This document shows positions 36,232 through 44,841 of a stretch of 64,000 bases of DNA, piece by piece. This DNA comes from an uncultured Flavobacterium sp. (lineage in GTDB: Bacteria; Bacteroidota; Bacteroidia; Flavobacteriales; Flavobacteriaceae). Made by a program: the position numbers and the translations under genes. How positions within the stretch are numbered: the first letter of the stretch is position 1; every line of letters begins with the position of its first letter. Location: assembly GCF_946478785.1 (NCBI RefSeq), contig NZ_CAMLDD010000015.1, forward strand, positions 1 to 64,000, read 5' to 3'. The notes under the pieces are model-generated. The model saw nothing but the letters and a program-made list of their open reading frames with translations, searched no databases and was not told the DNA's origin.

Positions 36232-37241
36232 GTAATAAAATAACACGTAGAAAAATCATTAAACAAGGCGGGCTTGCGTTGACCGCATTAGCTTTGCCGT
36301 TTCCCTTAATCGCATTTACAAAATTTAATCGCATGACAGACAATAAAAACTTTGACGTAATCATTATAGGCGGAAGCTACGCAGGACTTTCTGCGGCAAT
36401 GGCATTAGGACGTTCCCTAAGAAATGTTTTAATCATTGATAGCGGCTTGCCTTGCAATCGGCAAACACCCCATTCCCAAAATTTCATTACACAAGACGGA
36501 GAAAAGCCATTTGTAATTGCAGAAAAGGCGAAAAAACAGGTATTAAAATATGAAACCGTAAAATTCCATAATGATATTGCGGTTAATGCTAAAAAAACGA
36601 CGAACGGGTTTATAATAACTACTCAAAAAGCGGAAGAGTTCCTAACAAAGAAAATTGTTTTTGCAACAGGAGTTAAAGATTTGATGCCTGAAATTAACGG
36701 CTTTGCAGCTTGTTGGGGGATTTCAGTAATTCATTGCCCTTATTGCCACGGGTATGAGGTAAAAAATGAAAAGACGGGTATTTTAGCTAATGGAAATTTT
36801 GCTTATCATTATGCACAATTGGTGCAAAATCTTACAAAGGATCTCACTATTTTCACAAATGGAAAAGCTGATTTTACCGGAGAACAATCAGCCAAGTTCA
36901 AACAACGAAATATAGCAGTAATAGAAAAAGAGATTTCTTTGCTGAAACATCAAAATGGAAAGTTGCAACAAATTGTTTTTAAAGACCATTCAACCTTTGA
37001 TATTACAGCAATTTATTCACGACCAGCATTTGAGCAACATTGTAAAATACCTGAGGCATTGGGTTGCGAATTAACAGAACAAGGACTGCTTCAAGTGGAT
37101 ATGTTTCAGATAACAACCGTAGAAAATATTTTTGCCTGTGGTGATAATGCAAGCCCCATGCGTTCGGTAGCTAATGCTGTAGCATCCGGAAACATTGCTG
37201 GAGCAATGCTAAATAACATGATGACAGAAGAAGAGTTTTAA
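36228..37241 (+). CDS. Thioredoxin-reductase-like FAD oxidoreductase with Tat-type signal
   Basis: The 337-residue protein has an FAD-binding motif [13 protein letters not shown] (about residues 45-57), an NADP-type fold and the CPYCHGYE motif at 170-177 (Cys170 and Cys173), as in thioredoxin-reductase-like proteins. The first 35 residues carry [10 protein letters not shown] followed by a hydrophobic stretch, a twin-arginine signal pattern, which would place the enzyme outside the cytoplasm. ATG 36333 ([14 protein letters not shown]) would remove this signal and give a normal cytoplasmic enzyme. The ATGA overlap with zigA favours the longer start. The electron partner is unknown. Confidence 0.85.
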   Translation: MSNKITRRKIIKQGGLALTALALPFPLIAFTKFNRMTDNKNFDVIIIGGSYAGLSAAMALGRSLRNVLIIDSGLPCNRQTPHSQNFITQDGEKPFVIAEKAKKQVLKYETVKFHNDIAVNAKKTTNGFIITTQKAEEFLTKKIVFATGVKDLMPEINGFAACWGISVIHCPYCHGYEVKNEKTGILANGNFAYHYAQLVQNLTKDLTIFTNGKADFTGEQSAKFKQRNIAVIEKEISLLKHQNGKLQQIVFKDHSTFDITAIYSRPAFEQHCKIPEALGCELTEQGLLQVDMFQITTVENIFACGDNASPMRSVANAVASGNIAGAMLNNMMTEEEF

Positions 37242-37252
37242 CTATCTTGACA

Positions 37253-38539
37253 TTATTGATTTCTCTTCCGTTTCTTTTTCTTCTTCATCTTATTGGCAAA
37301 ATCCTGCTCTTCGTAATCTTCTCCTTGTGTTTCCGGAATAAATAATCCTCCTAAGCCCTCAATCAAACCGTCTTCGTGTTTGATCGTATTCATAAAATCA
37401 AATAATTGATGAGGTTCTTCATTTGAGAGAACCTCATTTTTTGATAGAGAAACATTCGACTGAAACTCTTCAGCATTTTTTATCTCCGGTTTGATGTTAT
37501 TGTTCCAGTAGTCATTAAAAGTATTCGCGGAAAGTTCCTTGCTTAAACGTGATCCATTCCAAACTATTTTCGAATTCTGGTCAATAAAGGTCATTCCATA
37601 AATACGCCCTGTATCATTCCTTCGTACTACTACATTAATCCCCTGTTCCCCTAATTGCTTTTTAAAACTCAGCTCATCTTTTGTAGATTGCAGAGCAATA
37701 GTAATGGCAGATTGTAAAGTCCTTTGGGTTGGGTGATTTTTTAAATCCGTTTTGCATTTTGCAAAATGCAATTCCAATGCAGTAATTCCGGCATCTTTAC
37801 CAAATAATGAAGCCTTGAACGGATGCCCGGCTCGGTCGCCTTTTTCATTCAACGGAATATATAGCAAACCCTGCTGAGGTTTTCCTCTTAATTCTCCTTC
37901 AACTTTTTCTGTAGTGATATTGAATAATGAAAGCAAAGCATTGTACTCACCCAAAGTCTGAAATTTATAATAATTAGGCAGGTGACGAACTACTGAAGCT
38001 ATCTGGCTTTTTACGTCGCCAGCTTTATAATCTACCGGACGGAAAATTTTGTCATTATGATTACGCTCTTTCTCCGTTGCGGGTATCAATCTGTGCTGTT
38101 TTTCTAATTCCCTACACAGCTTCATTGACCGCATTTTCTCGAATTTATCCGAAATCTTTTTACCTTCTTCATCCACACAGACTGATACAATATGAATGTG
38201 TGTCCGATCAATATCCGTATGCTTAAAGACCACAAAAGGCTGTTCACCATAACCCATTTCCCTCATGTATTGTTCTGCTATTTGCCGAAATTTATCATCA
38301 CTGACTGTATCTTTCGGGTCAGGATTTAAGGAAATGTGTATAGTATGCTTTTCTGTCTGGCGGTTAGCAATGAGGTAAGTAGCAAAAGATTGGGCCAATT
38401 GTGCAACGGAATATTGCCCGTTTGCGGTTTCAATGATCTTATTGGCAAGCAAAATCTGTCCGTTTTCATGCTCAACTTTAAGATTATTGTATGCCAATGC
38501 ACCGTATAAATTTGCACTTCTTCCAATCTTTGCTATCAT
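37253..38539 (-). CDS. mobB: Relaxase / mobilisation nuclease
   Basis: The 428-residue relaxase of the MobP/MobB type of Bacteroidota ICEs nicks oriT and pilots the strand into the recipient. The metal-binding histidine triad is visible: His107 and then His114-x-His116 in HTDIDRTHIHIVSV. The N-terminal region MIAKIGRSANLYGALAYN, with Tyr12 as a possible catalytic tyrosine, matches the family. The C terminus is basic (KKKKKRKRNQ). It follows mobA by 8 bases on the minus strand. Assignment is firm; the nick site is not known. Confidence 0.92.
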   Translation of the reverse strand: MIAKIGRSANLYGALAYNNLKVEHENGQILLANKIIETANGQYSVAQLAQSFATYLIANRQTEKHTIHISLNPDPKDTVSDDKFRQIAEQYMREMGYGEQPFVVFKHTDIDRTHIHIVSVCVDEEGKKISDKFEKMRSMKLCRELEKQHRLIPATEKERNHNDKIFRPVDYKAGDVKSQIASVVRHLPNYYKFQTLGEYNALLSLFNITTEKVEGELRGKPQQGLLYIPLNEKGDRAGHPFKASLFGKDAGITALELHFAKCKTDLKNHPTQRTLQSAITIALQSTKDELSFKKQLGEQGINVVVRRNDTGRIYGMTFIDQNSKIVWNGSRLSKELSANTFNDYWNNNIKPEIKNAEEFQSNVSLSKNEVLSNEEPHQLFDFMNTIKHEDGLIEGLGGLFIPETQGEDYEEQDFANKMKKKKKRKRNQ

Positions 38540-38547
38540 TATTACCT

Positions 38548-38982
38548 CTATTTTTTCAGGTTTTTCATTTCAAATTCATCAATCAGTTCAATGATCTGTC
38601 GGCATAACATCGCCATTTCAGTCGTCTGTTTTTCCAGTTTAAAGAGGTAGGCAGATGCCTTTTTCTCCGAAAAGTTCTTGTACAATAGCTTTACAATCTG
38701 GTTATAATTAACCCCTACATTTCGGAACTGGGTGTGAAACGATGTCAGCCGCATATAAAAATCAACCGTTCCTTTGTCAATCTGAATAGTTTTTACCGTC
38801 TTATCAAAGAGGCAGGACTTGATAAAATGTGCCTTAACCTGCATATCTGATTTGTCAAAAAGGGCTAGGAAACGGGCGTTTTCCTCCTCGTTTAAGGAAA
38901 GGGAATACCGGAATATTGCCGGATCTGTTTTAAGTGGACGACCTATGGTCTTCTTCACTTGTCTTCTGTTGTTTTCGTTCAT
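38548..38982 (-). CDS. mobA: Mobilisation protein (relaxosome accessory)
   Basis: The 144-residue protein matches MobA-like relaxosome accessory proteins of these ICEs: a ribbon-helix-helix-like N-terminal part (RPLKTDPAIFRYSLSLNEEENARFL) and a helical C terminus (FRNVGVNYNQIVKLLYKNF). Members bind oriT and help the relaxase. It is the first gene of the mob operon on the minus strand, next to the large non-coding region with inverted repeats, which fits an oriT there. Confidence 0.87.
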   Translation of the reverse strand: MNENNRRQVKKTIGRPLKTDPAIFRYSLSLNEEENARFLALFDKSDMQVKAHFIKSCLFDKTVKTIQIDKGTVDFYMRLTSFHTQFRNVGVNYNQIVKLLYKNFSEKKASAYLFKLEKQTTEMAMLCRQIIELIDEFEMKNLKK

Positions 38983-39260
38983 AATTAATCCATTTTTAAT
39001 CTATACAAAACCTCGACTTCGGAGAGTGTTTTTCAGCCCCCGGCAGGGCAAGTTGTTCTGCATCGGAAAATACTTTTGAGATGCTGAGAACACAACTTGC
39101 CGTGTTCTGTTGAACACAATAATCCGCCCTGCGGGACGGATTAAAAGTAGCGGGGAAAAACGGCTTGATGCCGTTCCCGATTTCTTCCAATTTGTCAAAA
39201 GATGCTCGCATAAATCTGTTAGTAAAATTCATTTTACAAAGTAAAAGCCTATTTAACAGA
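38983..39260. other. Candidate oriT region with inverted repeats
   Basis: This non-coding DNA upstream of mobA contains several dyads. GAACAC (39088), GTGTTC (39102) and GAACAC (39112) form two alternative hairpins. A larger GC-rich hairpin AATCCG-CCC-TGC-GGG-A-CGGATT lies at 39119-39140. Position beside mobA/mobB and the divergent tra genes, plus this density of hairpins, fits an origin of transfer. The nick site is not identified. Confidence 0.5.
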
Positions 39261-39282
39261 GTATTGCTATAACGTATTTGGA

Positions 39283-39321
39283 CAAACACTGCCTTTGAAA
39301 GCCAAACAGTGCCACATTGAG
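39283..39321 (+). repeat. ICE operon-head repeat, copy c
   Basis: This contains CACTGCCTTTGAAAGCC and the core GCCAAACAGTGCC. It lies between the divergent mobA and traA genes, the same type of site as copies b, e and f. Confidence 0.6.
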
Positions 39322-39369
39322 AAAGGCAGATAAATACTAGCTTTTCTTTGTACCTACAAACAGGCATAA

Positions 39370-39710
39370 CGACATAGTTAGCTATGCAGGTAACAACATA
39401 AGTACGTAATCTGCTATGCAGAAAAGTACCGGTGTATAGATGAAAAAAAGTACCTATTCAGATACCTGATTATGTAGTGAGCTATTGACAAAGGCAAGTA
39501 GATATGTCAGTAGGTGAACCTGTGAGAACCTACTTATCTAAATAGCTATATAGATGAGTGTTCAGATACATAAACAGTTTGGTACAGAGGTAATCAAGTA
39601 CCTGCTTAGCTAATTGCAGATAAACATACACAGGTACAAGAATACACAGGTAGCTACCTTTAGATGCATAGAAATAAGTAGATGAGTATATAAGTAATTA
39701 AAAACAGTTA
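39370..39710. repeat. Short-repeat (iteron-like) region upstream of traA
   Basis: About 340 non-coding bases hold many imperfect copies of AAGTACC, CAGGTA and CAGATAC-like words, two copies of GCTATGCAG (near 39382 and 39412), and the perfect palindrome AGGTAGCTACCT at 39648-39659. The words appear in both orientations. The region directly precedes a ParA-like gene, so a partition or replication site (parS or iteron) or a regulatory region is possible. No open frame is convincing. Confidence 0.5.
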
Positions 39711-39714
39711 AAAT

Positions 39715-40482
39715 ATGAACGCAAAACACAAAACAGTATTTGTCGCCTTTTCTTCCCAAAAAGGCGGTGTAGGCAAAAGCACTTTCACAACGCTTGTTGC
39801 CAGTACGATGCATTATCGTTTGGGATATAATGTAGCTGTATTCGATGCGGACTTTCCACAGCACAGCCTGATGAAAATGAAAGACCGTGATCTGAAAATG
39901 GTAATGGATAATGAGGCTTTGAAAAAGCTGGCTTACAAACAATTTACTACTATCAACAAGAAAGCCTATTCCATTATGCAGCACAAGGCAGATAGTGTCC
40001 TGGATGCAGCTCGTGAATTTATAAATGATTCTTCCGTTCCGGTGGATGTAATATTCTTCGATCTGCCCGGTACCGTAAACACACCCGGCATACTAAAAGC
40101 ACTGGCAGGAATGCACCACATTTTTACACCCATTACGGCTGACCGTGTGGTCATGGAAAGTACACTTGTTTTCTCACAGCTATTGCAGAATATAATTATG
40201 AAACAAGGAGAAACTTCCATAGAAAGCATTAACCTGTTCTGGAATCAGGTGGATGGCAGGGAAAGCACGCCTTTATACAATGTATATAACAACCTTATCG
40301 ACGAATTAGGATTGAGCCTGATGCGGAGCCGGATTAAGAACAGCACCCGTTTTCGTAAAGAAAGTGAAGTGAACAGTAAAACTATTTTTCGCTCGACTTT
40401 AATGCCTCCTGACGAACGCCTGATGAAAGCCAGCCAGCTGGATCTGTTCATCAACGAATTTTTAAAAATCATCAAATTATAA
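39715..40482 (+). CDS. traA: ParA-family ATPase (TraA)
   Basis: The 255-residue P-loop ATPase has the deviant Walker A motif KGGVGKST (residues 16-23), Walker A' DADFPQHS and Walker B region VIFFDLPGTVN. ParA-like proteins at the head of Bacteroidota tra regions are annotated TraA; they may help ICE partition or position the transfer complex. It begins just after the iteron-like region and is 3 bases from the DUF3408 gene. No ParB is recognised unless the DUF3408 protein fills that part. Confidence 0.9.
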   Translation: MNAKHKTVFVAFSSQKGGVGKSTFTTLVASTMHYRLGYNVAVFDADFPQHSLMKMKDRDLKMVMDNEALKKLAYKQFTTINKKAYSIMQHKADSVLDAAREFINDSSVPVDVIFFDLPGTVNTPGILKALAGMHHIFTPITADRVVMESTLVFSQLLQNIIMKQGETSIESINLFWNQVDGRESTPLYNVYNNLIDELGLSLMRSRIKNSTRFRKESEVNSKTIFRSTLMPPDERLMKASQLDLFINEFLKIIKL

Positions 40483-40485
40483 CCT

Positions 40486-40917
40486 ATGGAAAAAGATAAT
40501 AAAAGAAAAGCGACACCCGACATCGATGAGGAATTGATGATGAACCTAATGGTTGATGGCGTAAAAAAAGAGGGATTAAAGCTCCCTCCCGAACCGCCTG
40601 CCAATGTAGTAGAAGAGGATAAAATTGAAGAACCGAGAAAGGAGAAGCCTGTAGTTAGGGAGAAGAGCAAAACTAAACGGACTAATGAAGCTGATTATGA
40701 AAATACATTTTTCAAAAAGTCGGAGACTAATGCCCGTGACGGAAAAACGGTCTATATCCGACCGGAGTTTCACGAAAAGCTGACACGTATTATACAAGTA
40801 ATCGGTGAAGACAAAATCAGTATCTACGCTTATTTAGACAATCTGCTGGATTACCATTTTCAGGAATTTGCCGAGCAGATTACCAAAAGCTATAACGATA
40901 AATATAAACCCATTTAA
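40486..40917 (+). CDS. traB: DUF3408 protein (TraB-type)
   Basis: The 143-residue protein has a charged, disordered N-terminal half and a conserved C-terminal DUF3408 domain (YIRPEFHEKLTRIIQVIGEDKISIYAYLDNLLDYHFQEF) resembling a ribbon-helix-helix DNA-binding unit. It follows the ParA-like gene and is probably its DNA-binding partner. DUF3408 proteins are found in almost all CTnDOT-type elements. The exact function is unproven. Confidence 0.87.
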   Translation: MEKDNKRKATPDIDEELMMNLMVDGVKKEGLKLPPEPPANVVEEDKIEEPRKEKPVVREKSKTKRTNEADYENTFFKKSETNARDGKTVYIRPEFHEKLTRIIQVIGEDKISIYAYLDNLLDYHFQEFAEQITKSYNDKYKPI

Positions 40918-40928
40918 TTATAATAATT

Positions 40929-41564
40929 ATGGAAATCGTAATAGTAGTATGCCTATTTATGGTTATCATTCTTTTAGTGAGTGAAAAAATCGTCATTAAG
41001 AAGATAACCTATAAGAAAGAAGAGCCTGTATCTCCTGTACCCGATTTGCCCGAAATTATGGGTAAACCAAAGCCAGTAAAAAGCCATTCGCAGCCAAACA
41101 CTGCCAATGAAAGCCAAATACAGGAACCTGAGATAAATCCCGATAATTTAGACATTGAATACGACGAGAACGAAGAAGTCAATGTTCAAATTCCGCAGGA
41201 AGAGCTGGACGAAGTGTTCAGTAATATGCCTGATTTGGAAGAAGAGGAAGAAGAATGGAATAGGTACGGAATATCTGGCAGTGATAACGGTTATGCCCAG
41301 GGGGTTACCTTTGAAGAACTAAGCTCCGTGGGGGTGTTGCTCCAAAAAGAAAATTTGGAACCAGCCCAAAAGGAAACAGCGGTAGACATAGTACAAAGAT
41401 TACAGGGAACCGAATTATTCAGCTTGTTGGAAAGTTCAATGGAAGGTGCTTCCAGAAGAATTGCCGAGCTTTTGGACAGTACTCTTTCATCTGAAACAGA
41501 TACCAGTTCTTCCACTTTGCGGAAAAGTGATTTGAATGATTTTGACATTGGGGAGTTTGTATAA
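40929..41564 (+). CDS. traD: Conjugal transfer protein TraD
   Basis: The 211-residue protein has one N-terminal membrane helix (EIVIVVCLFMVIILLVSE) and a very acidic middle (YDENEEVNVQIPQEELDEVF, then DLEEEEEEW), followed by a helical C terminus (AVDIVQRLQGTELFSLLESSM). It matches the TraD proteins of Bacteroidota ICEs, of unknown mechanism. A copy of the operon-head repeat core falls inside the gene at 41081-41120. In related elements traE follows directly; here the defence operon intervenes. Confidence 0.8.
   Translation: MEIVIVVCLFMVIILLVSEKIVIKKITYKKEEPVSPVPDLPEIMGKPKPVKSHSQPNTANESQIQEPEINPDNLDIEYDENEEVNVQIPQEELDEVFSNMPDLEEEEEEWNRYGISGSDNGYAQGVTFEELSSVGVLLQKENLEPAQKETAVDIVQRLQGTELFSLLESSMEGASRRIAELLDSTLSSETDTSSSTLRKSDLNDFDIGEFV
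41081..41120 (+). repeat. ICE repeat core inside traD
   Basis: The words AGCCATTCGCAGCC, GCCAAACACTGCC and AATGAAAGCCAAAT occur within the traD coding sequence, resembling the non-coding copies. It could be an internal control site or chance; the coding constraint makes it less certain. Confidence 0.4.
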
Positions 41565-41602
41565 ATATACAAATCGAAAATTATACAAAATGTCATTTTG
41601 AG

Positions 41603-41645
41603 AAAGTGCTAATTGAATGCAAATTTCAATTAGCACTTTTCTTTT
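41603..41645. terminator. Strong terminator between traD and the defence operon
   Basis: A perfect 15-bp stem, 41603-41617 (AAAGTGCTAATTGAA) and 41625-41639, with a 7-base loop, is followed by a T-rich tract. It isolates the defence operon from the tra promoter. Confidence 0.88.
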
Positions 41646-41720
41646 TAGCAAATTAATAAAGACAAAGAGCTACATATCAGAAAAAACATTAAATTTGACA
41701 TAAAGTGACAAGTCATTAAA

Positions 41721-42014
41721 ATGGAACAAAGAGATTTTGGTATAAAGATCAGGCAATTGCGAGAGCATAAAGGATTATTGCTAAGGCAAATTGCTGCGGC
41801 TTTGGAGATTGATACTGCCCTTGTAAGCAAAATAGAGCGAGGCGAAAGGAAAGCTAGTAAAGAACAGGTTATGAAACTAGCTGGATTGTTAGAAATAAAT
41901 CCTGACGAACTTTTGGTAATATGGCTTTCAGATAAAATTGTGGATATGCTGGAAGAAGAACCATTAGCATACAAAGCCCTAAAAAATTCAGAAAAACGAT
42001 TAAAAAATAAATAG
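41721..42014 (+). CDS. XRE-family regulator of the defence operon (C-protein-like)
   Basis: The 97-residue protein has an N-terminal XRE helix-turn-helix (FGIKIRQLREHKGLLLRQIAAALEIDTALVSKIERGERKASKEQV), seen at residues 5-50, and a helical tail. It resembles control proteins of restriction-modification systems and antitoxin-type regulators. It ends 4 bases before the mod start codon and probably represses or times the operon. No clear operator was found, but the 76-base gap after the terminator is where it should lie. Confidence 0.85.
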   Translation: MEQRDFGIKIRQLREHKGLLLRQIAAALEIDTALVSKIERGERKASKEQVMKLAGLLEINPDELLVIWLSDKIVDMLEEEPLAYKALKNSEKRLKNK

Positions 42015-42018
42015 TGAT

Positions 42019-44067
42019 ATGGACGGCAAGTCATTGAATATAACAGAAGACCTTATCGGTAAGCTAAAGGAGATTATTCCTGCAGCTTTTACAGAAGATA
42101 AACTCAATATAGACCAGTTAAAACAACTGTTAGGCGAAGATATAACTAGCAACACAGAACCATATATATTAAATTGGGCAGGTAAACAAGAAGCTTATAA
42201 AGTTCTTCAAACTCCAACTTTTAAAACATTAAAGCCTGACTTTGAAAATTCAGTGAATTGGGATTCAGCTGAAAATATACTTATAGAGGGAGAAAATCTA
42301 GAAACACTTAAGGTCATTCAGAAGTCATATTATGGTAAGGTAAAGCTTATTTTAATAGATCCTCCATACAATACCGGGTCTGACAGTTTTATTTATCCAG
42401 ATAAGTTTTCAGAAACGAAAGAGGAATATCTAAAACGACTTGGAGAGAAAGACGATGAAGGTTATATGATAAAAGAAGGATTCTTTAGAGCAAACAAAAA
42501 AGAAAATGGGCAGTTTCATTCAAATTGGCTATCAATGTTGCTTCCAAGACTATTTCTCGCTCGAAATCTCTTAAAAGATGATGGTGCAATTGTAGTTCAT
42601 ATTGATGAACACGAACAAGCAAACTTAACCTTATTATTAAATGAAGTTTTCGGAGAGAATAATTTGGTTGGCAACATCATTTGGGACAAAGGAAATCCAA
42701 AAGGTGATGCAAGTGGTATAGCATATCAACACGAATCCATTTTAGTTTATGCAAAAAATCGGGAATTATTCCTTAACAAAACCCAGTTAGTTAGAAAGAA
42801 AAGAAATGCTGAAAGAATCTTAAAAAAAGCAAGTGATCTTTTTAATCAATTTGGTAAGACTGATATACCTGAAGATATAAAAAAACTTAATAAAACATAT
42901 AAATTCCCTATTGAATATTTAGAAAGTATCAAAAAGCCAACAACTTTAGAAGATATTAACGGGCAGTTTAAGAGCTGGCTAAAAAAGCAAAATTTTACAG
43001 GCGGAGAATTAGCTTACAACAATATTGATTCAGAGGGAAACGTATATAGGTTAGTTTCTATGGCTTGGCCCAATAAGAAAAGAGCTCCTGAAGATTATTT
43101 CATTCCACTTTTTCACCCCACTACTCAAAAAGCTTGCCCCGTACCACAAAGAGGATGGCGTTTCCCTACGGCTACAATGAAAGAATTATTAGATAAAGGA
43201 GAAATCATATTTGGAGATGATGAAAGTGTTCAGCCTCAAAGAAAATATCTTTTAAAAAATAATCTATCTGAAAATATACCGTCTATACTTTTTTATGGAG
43301 GTAGTGATGACGATTTACTTAGGAAGTTAGAATTGGAATTTGAAAACCCGAAACCTGTCGAGTTTACTAAAGGTTTAGTAAATGCTTTCACATCAGCGAA
43401 TAGTAACGATATAGTTCTTGATTTCTTCGCAGGTTCAGGTACAACTGCCCATGCAGTAATTGAAGCAAATAATGATGATAGAGGTAATAGAAAGTTTGTT
43501 TGTATTCAACTTCCCGAACCTTTGGATGAAAAATCAGAAATGTTTAAAAGAGGATTTCGATCAATAGCAGAACTTACCAAAAACCGTATTAAATCTATTG
43601 TCGATAAGTTCAATAGCGAATCTGAAAGTAAATTAAACTTTGAAAATAAATTATCTATAGGCTTAAGATGCTTCAATCTGAGCGAATCCAATTTCAAGAT
43701 TTGGAGAGGAGATATGATTGAAAACGAATCAGATCTAGTTGCTCAAATGAACATATTTACGAAAGTTCAAAAAGAAAGTTCAAAAAGTGAAAATATCCTT
43801 TGGGAATTAATGATAAAAGGAGGGTTATCATTATCTGAAAAACCGCTTAAAGTTTTAAGTGAAAACGGAGATATTCTGTATCTATTACAAAATGGTCAAA
43901 TCGCTTATTGCCTTGATGCTTTTAATGAAACAGTCCAATTAGAAATTCTTAAACTAAAGCCTAAAATTTCTATTTTTTTAGACGACTTATTCAAGCGGGA
44001 TGACTGTTCCAAAACAAATACTCAGTTAAAATTTCAAGACAACCAAATAGAATTTAAAACTATCTAA
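42019..44067 (+). CDS. mod: Type III-like DNA methyltransferase (Mod)
   Basis: This 682-residue adenine-N6 methyltransferase has the beta-class motif order: catalytic DPPYNTG at residues 114-120 first, then the SAM-binding motif DFFAGSGTTAHAV around residue 467. Between them lies a target-recognition region. It marks host DNA so that the Res nuclease spares it. It lies 4 bases after the XRE gene and 2 bases before the PD-(D/E)XK-like gene. No repeat tract that would give phase variation is visible. The recognition sequence is unknown. Confidence 0.92.
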   Translation: MDGKSLNITEDLIGKLKEIIPAAFTEDKLNIDQLKQLLGEDITSNTEPYILNWAGKQEAYKVLQTPTFKTLKPDFENSVNWDSAENILIEGENLETLKVIQKSYYGKVKLILIDPPYNTGSDSFIYPDKFSETKEEYLKRLGEKDDEGYMIKEGFFRANKKENGQFHSNWLSMLLPRLFLARNLLKDDGAIVVHIDEHEQANLTLLLNEVFGENNLVGNIIWDKGNPKGDASGIAYQHESILVYAKNRELFLNKTQLVRKKRNAERILKKASDLFNQFGKTDIPEDIKKLNKTYKFPIEYLESIKKPTTLEDINGQFKSWLKKQNFTGGELAYNNIDSEGNVYRLVSMAWPNKKRAPEDYFIPLFHPTTQKACPVPQRGWRFPTATMKELLDKGEIIFGDDESVQPQRKYLLKNNLSENIPSILFYGGSDDDLLRKLELEFENPKPVEFTKGLVNAFTSANSNDIVLDFFAGSGTTAHAVIEANNDDRGNRKFVCIQLPEPLDEKSEMFKRGFRSIAELTKNRIKSIVDKFNSESESKLNFENKLSIGLRCFNLSESNFKIWRGDMIENESDLVAQMNIFTKVQKESSKSENILWELMIKGGLSLSEKPLKVLSENGDILYLLQNGQIAYCLDAFNETVQLEILKLKPKISIFLDDLFKRDDCSKTNTQLKFQDNQIEFKTI

Positions 44068-44069
44068 AT

Positions 44070-44834
44070 ATGGACTATTATAGAAGTAATGCTCTTTATG
44101 AATATCTAAGAGAAAAGAATATTCCAAACTACAAATTTGTTGTTGGCAATGCTTGGCAATTGATTTATGGAGACAATAATTGCAACCCGCTGTTATTAGT
44201 TTTTGCTGTTGGAGTACAAGCAGAAATACTTGATTCTCCGCCCACTCCTCAAGAAATGGAAGCTTTCAATTTGTTATTGCAGGCAGCAACAAAAGCTAAC
44301 ATTCCAATCAAGTATGTGAGATTCGCTAGTGATATTGACGTTATAGAAACTGTAAAAGTTTCTGACAGTAGTTTTGAATACACAACATTAACTATGAAGG
44401 AGCTATCTGAAATGTATGCAAGTTTTGGTTTGCCTGTTTCTAATACCCAAACAGCTAAATATTTAAATGATAAGACGTCAAGTGCATACCATAACTGGCA
44501 AAGGAATAGCCTTGGAGCAGCTTTAACTGTTTCAGACATAGACCTGTGGCGTGTTTCAAAAGACGGAAAGCCTGAAATTGTTTTTGAACTTAAACGCTCA
44601 TATTATGACCTCAGTCGCTGGAAGCCCTTTACCGATGACTATAGAAATTTCAAACTCATTTCGAACTTATGTAATCAATCCGGCATGGCATTCAAGATTA
44701 TATATAATCAAAGAATTAAAACACCTTTTCAGGATAAGATTGATCAATTAAAAATATACTCCATTGATTTCTCTAAAAATCCGCCAATTAGAGAGGATGG
44801 TATAATTACATTAGACGAGTTTGAAAATCTATAA
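44070..44834 (+). CDS. PD-(D/E)XK-like nuclease-fold protein between mod and res
   Basis: The 254-residue protein has no named family that I recognise. Its C-terminal part contains a likely PD-(D/E)XK site: Asp158 in TVSDIDLW, then Glu173-x-Lys175 in IVFELKRSYYD, followed by a helix and a FKIIYNQR strand, the usual order of core elements. The N-terminal half may be a sensor or binding domain. Such an extra nuclease is not part of the classical mod-res pair. Its tight spacing, 2 bases after mod and 7 before res, implies co-expression. Nuclease activity is a hypothesis based on motif pattern. Confidence 0.65.
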   Translation: MDYYRSNALYEYLREKNIPNYKFVVGNAWQLIYGDNNCNPLLLVFAVGVQAEILDSPPTPQEMEAFNLLLQAATKANIPIKYVRFASDIDVIETVKVSDSSFEYTTLTMKELSEMYASFGLPVSNTQTAKYLNDKTSSAYHNWQRNSLGAALTVSDIDLWRVSKDGKPEIVFELKRSYYDLSRWKPFTDDYRNFKLISNLCNQSGMAFKIIYNQRIKTPFQDKIDQLKIYSIDFSKNPPIREDGIITLDEFENL

Positions 44835-44841
44835 TAGTATA

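Noticed and set aside
38996..39367. Open frame of 123 codons on the minus strand upstream of mobA
   Set aside because: It covers the hairpin-rich candidate oriT, has no recognisable domain and unusual composition, and overlaps one operon-head repeat; more likely non-coding.
39370..39710. Possible CRISPR array
   Set aside because: Repeated words are short, irregularly spaced and in both orientations; no constant repeat-spacer pattern and no cas genes.
42019..44067. Phase-variable repeat tract in mod
   Set aside because: Many type III mod genes have simple-sequence repeats; I found none here beyond short A-runs.
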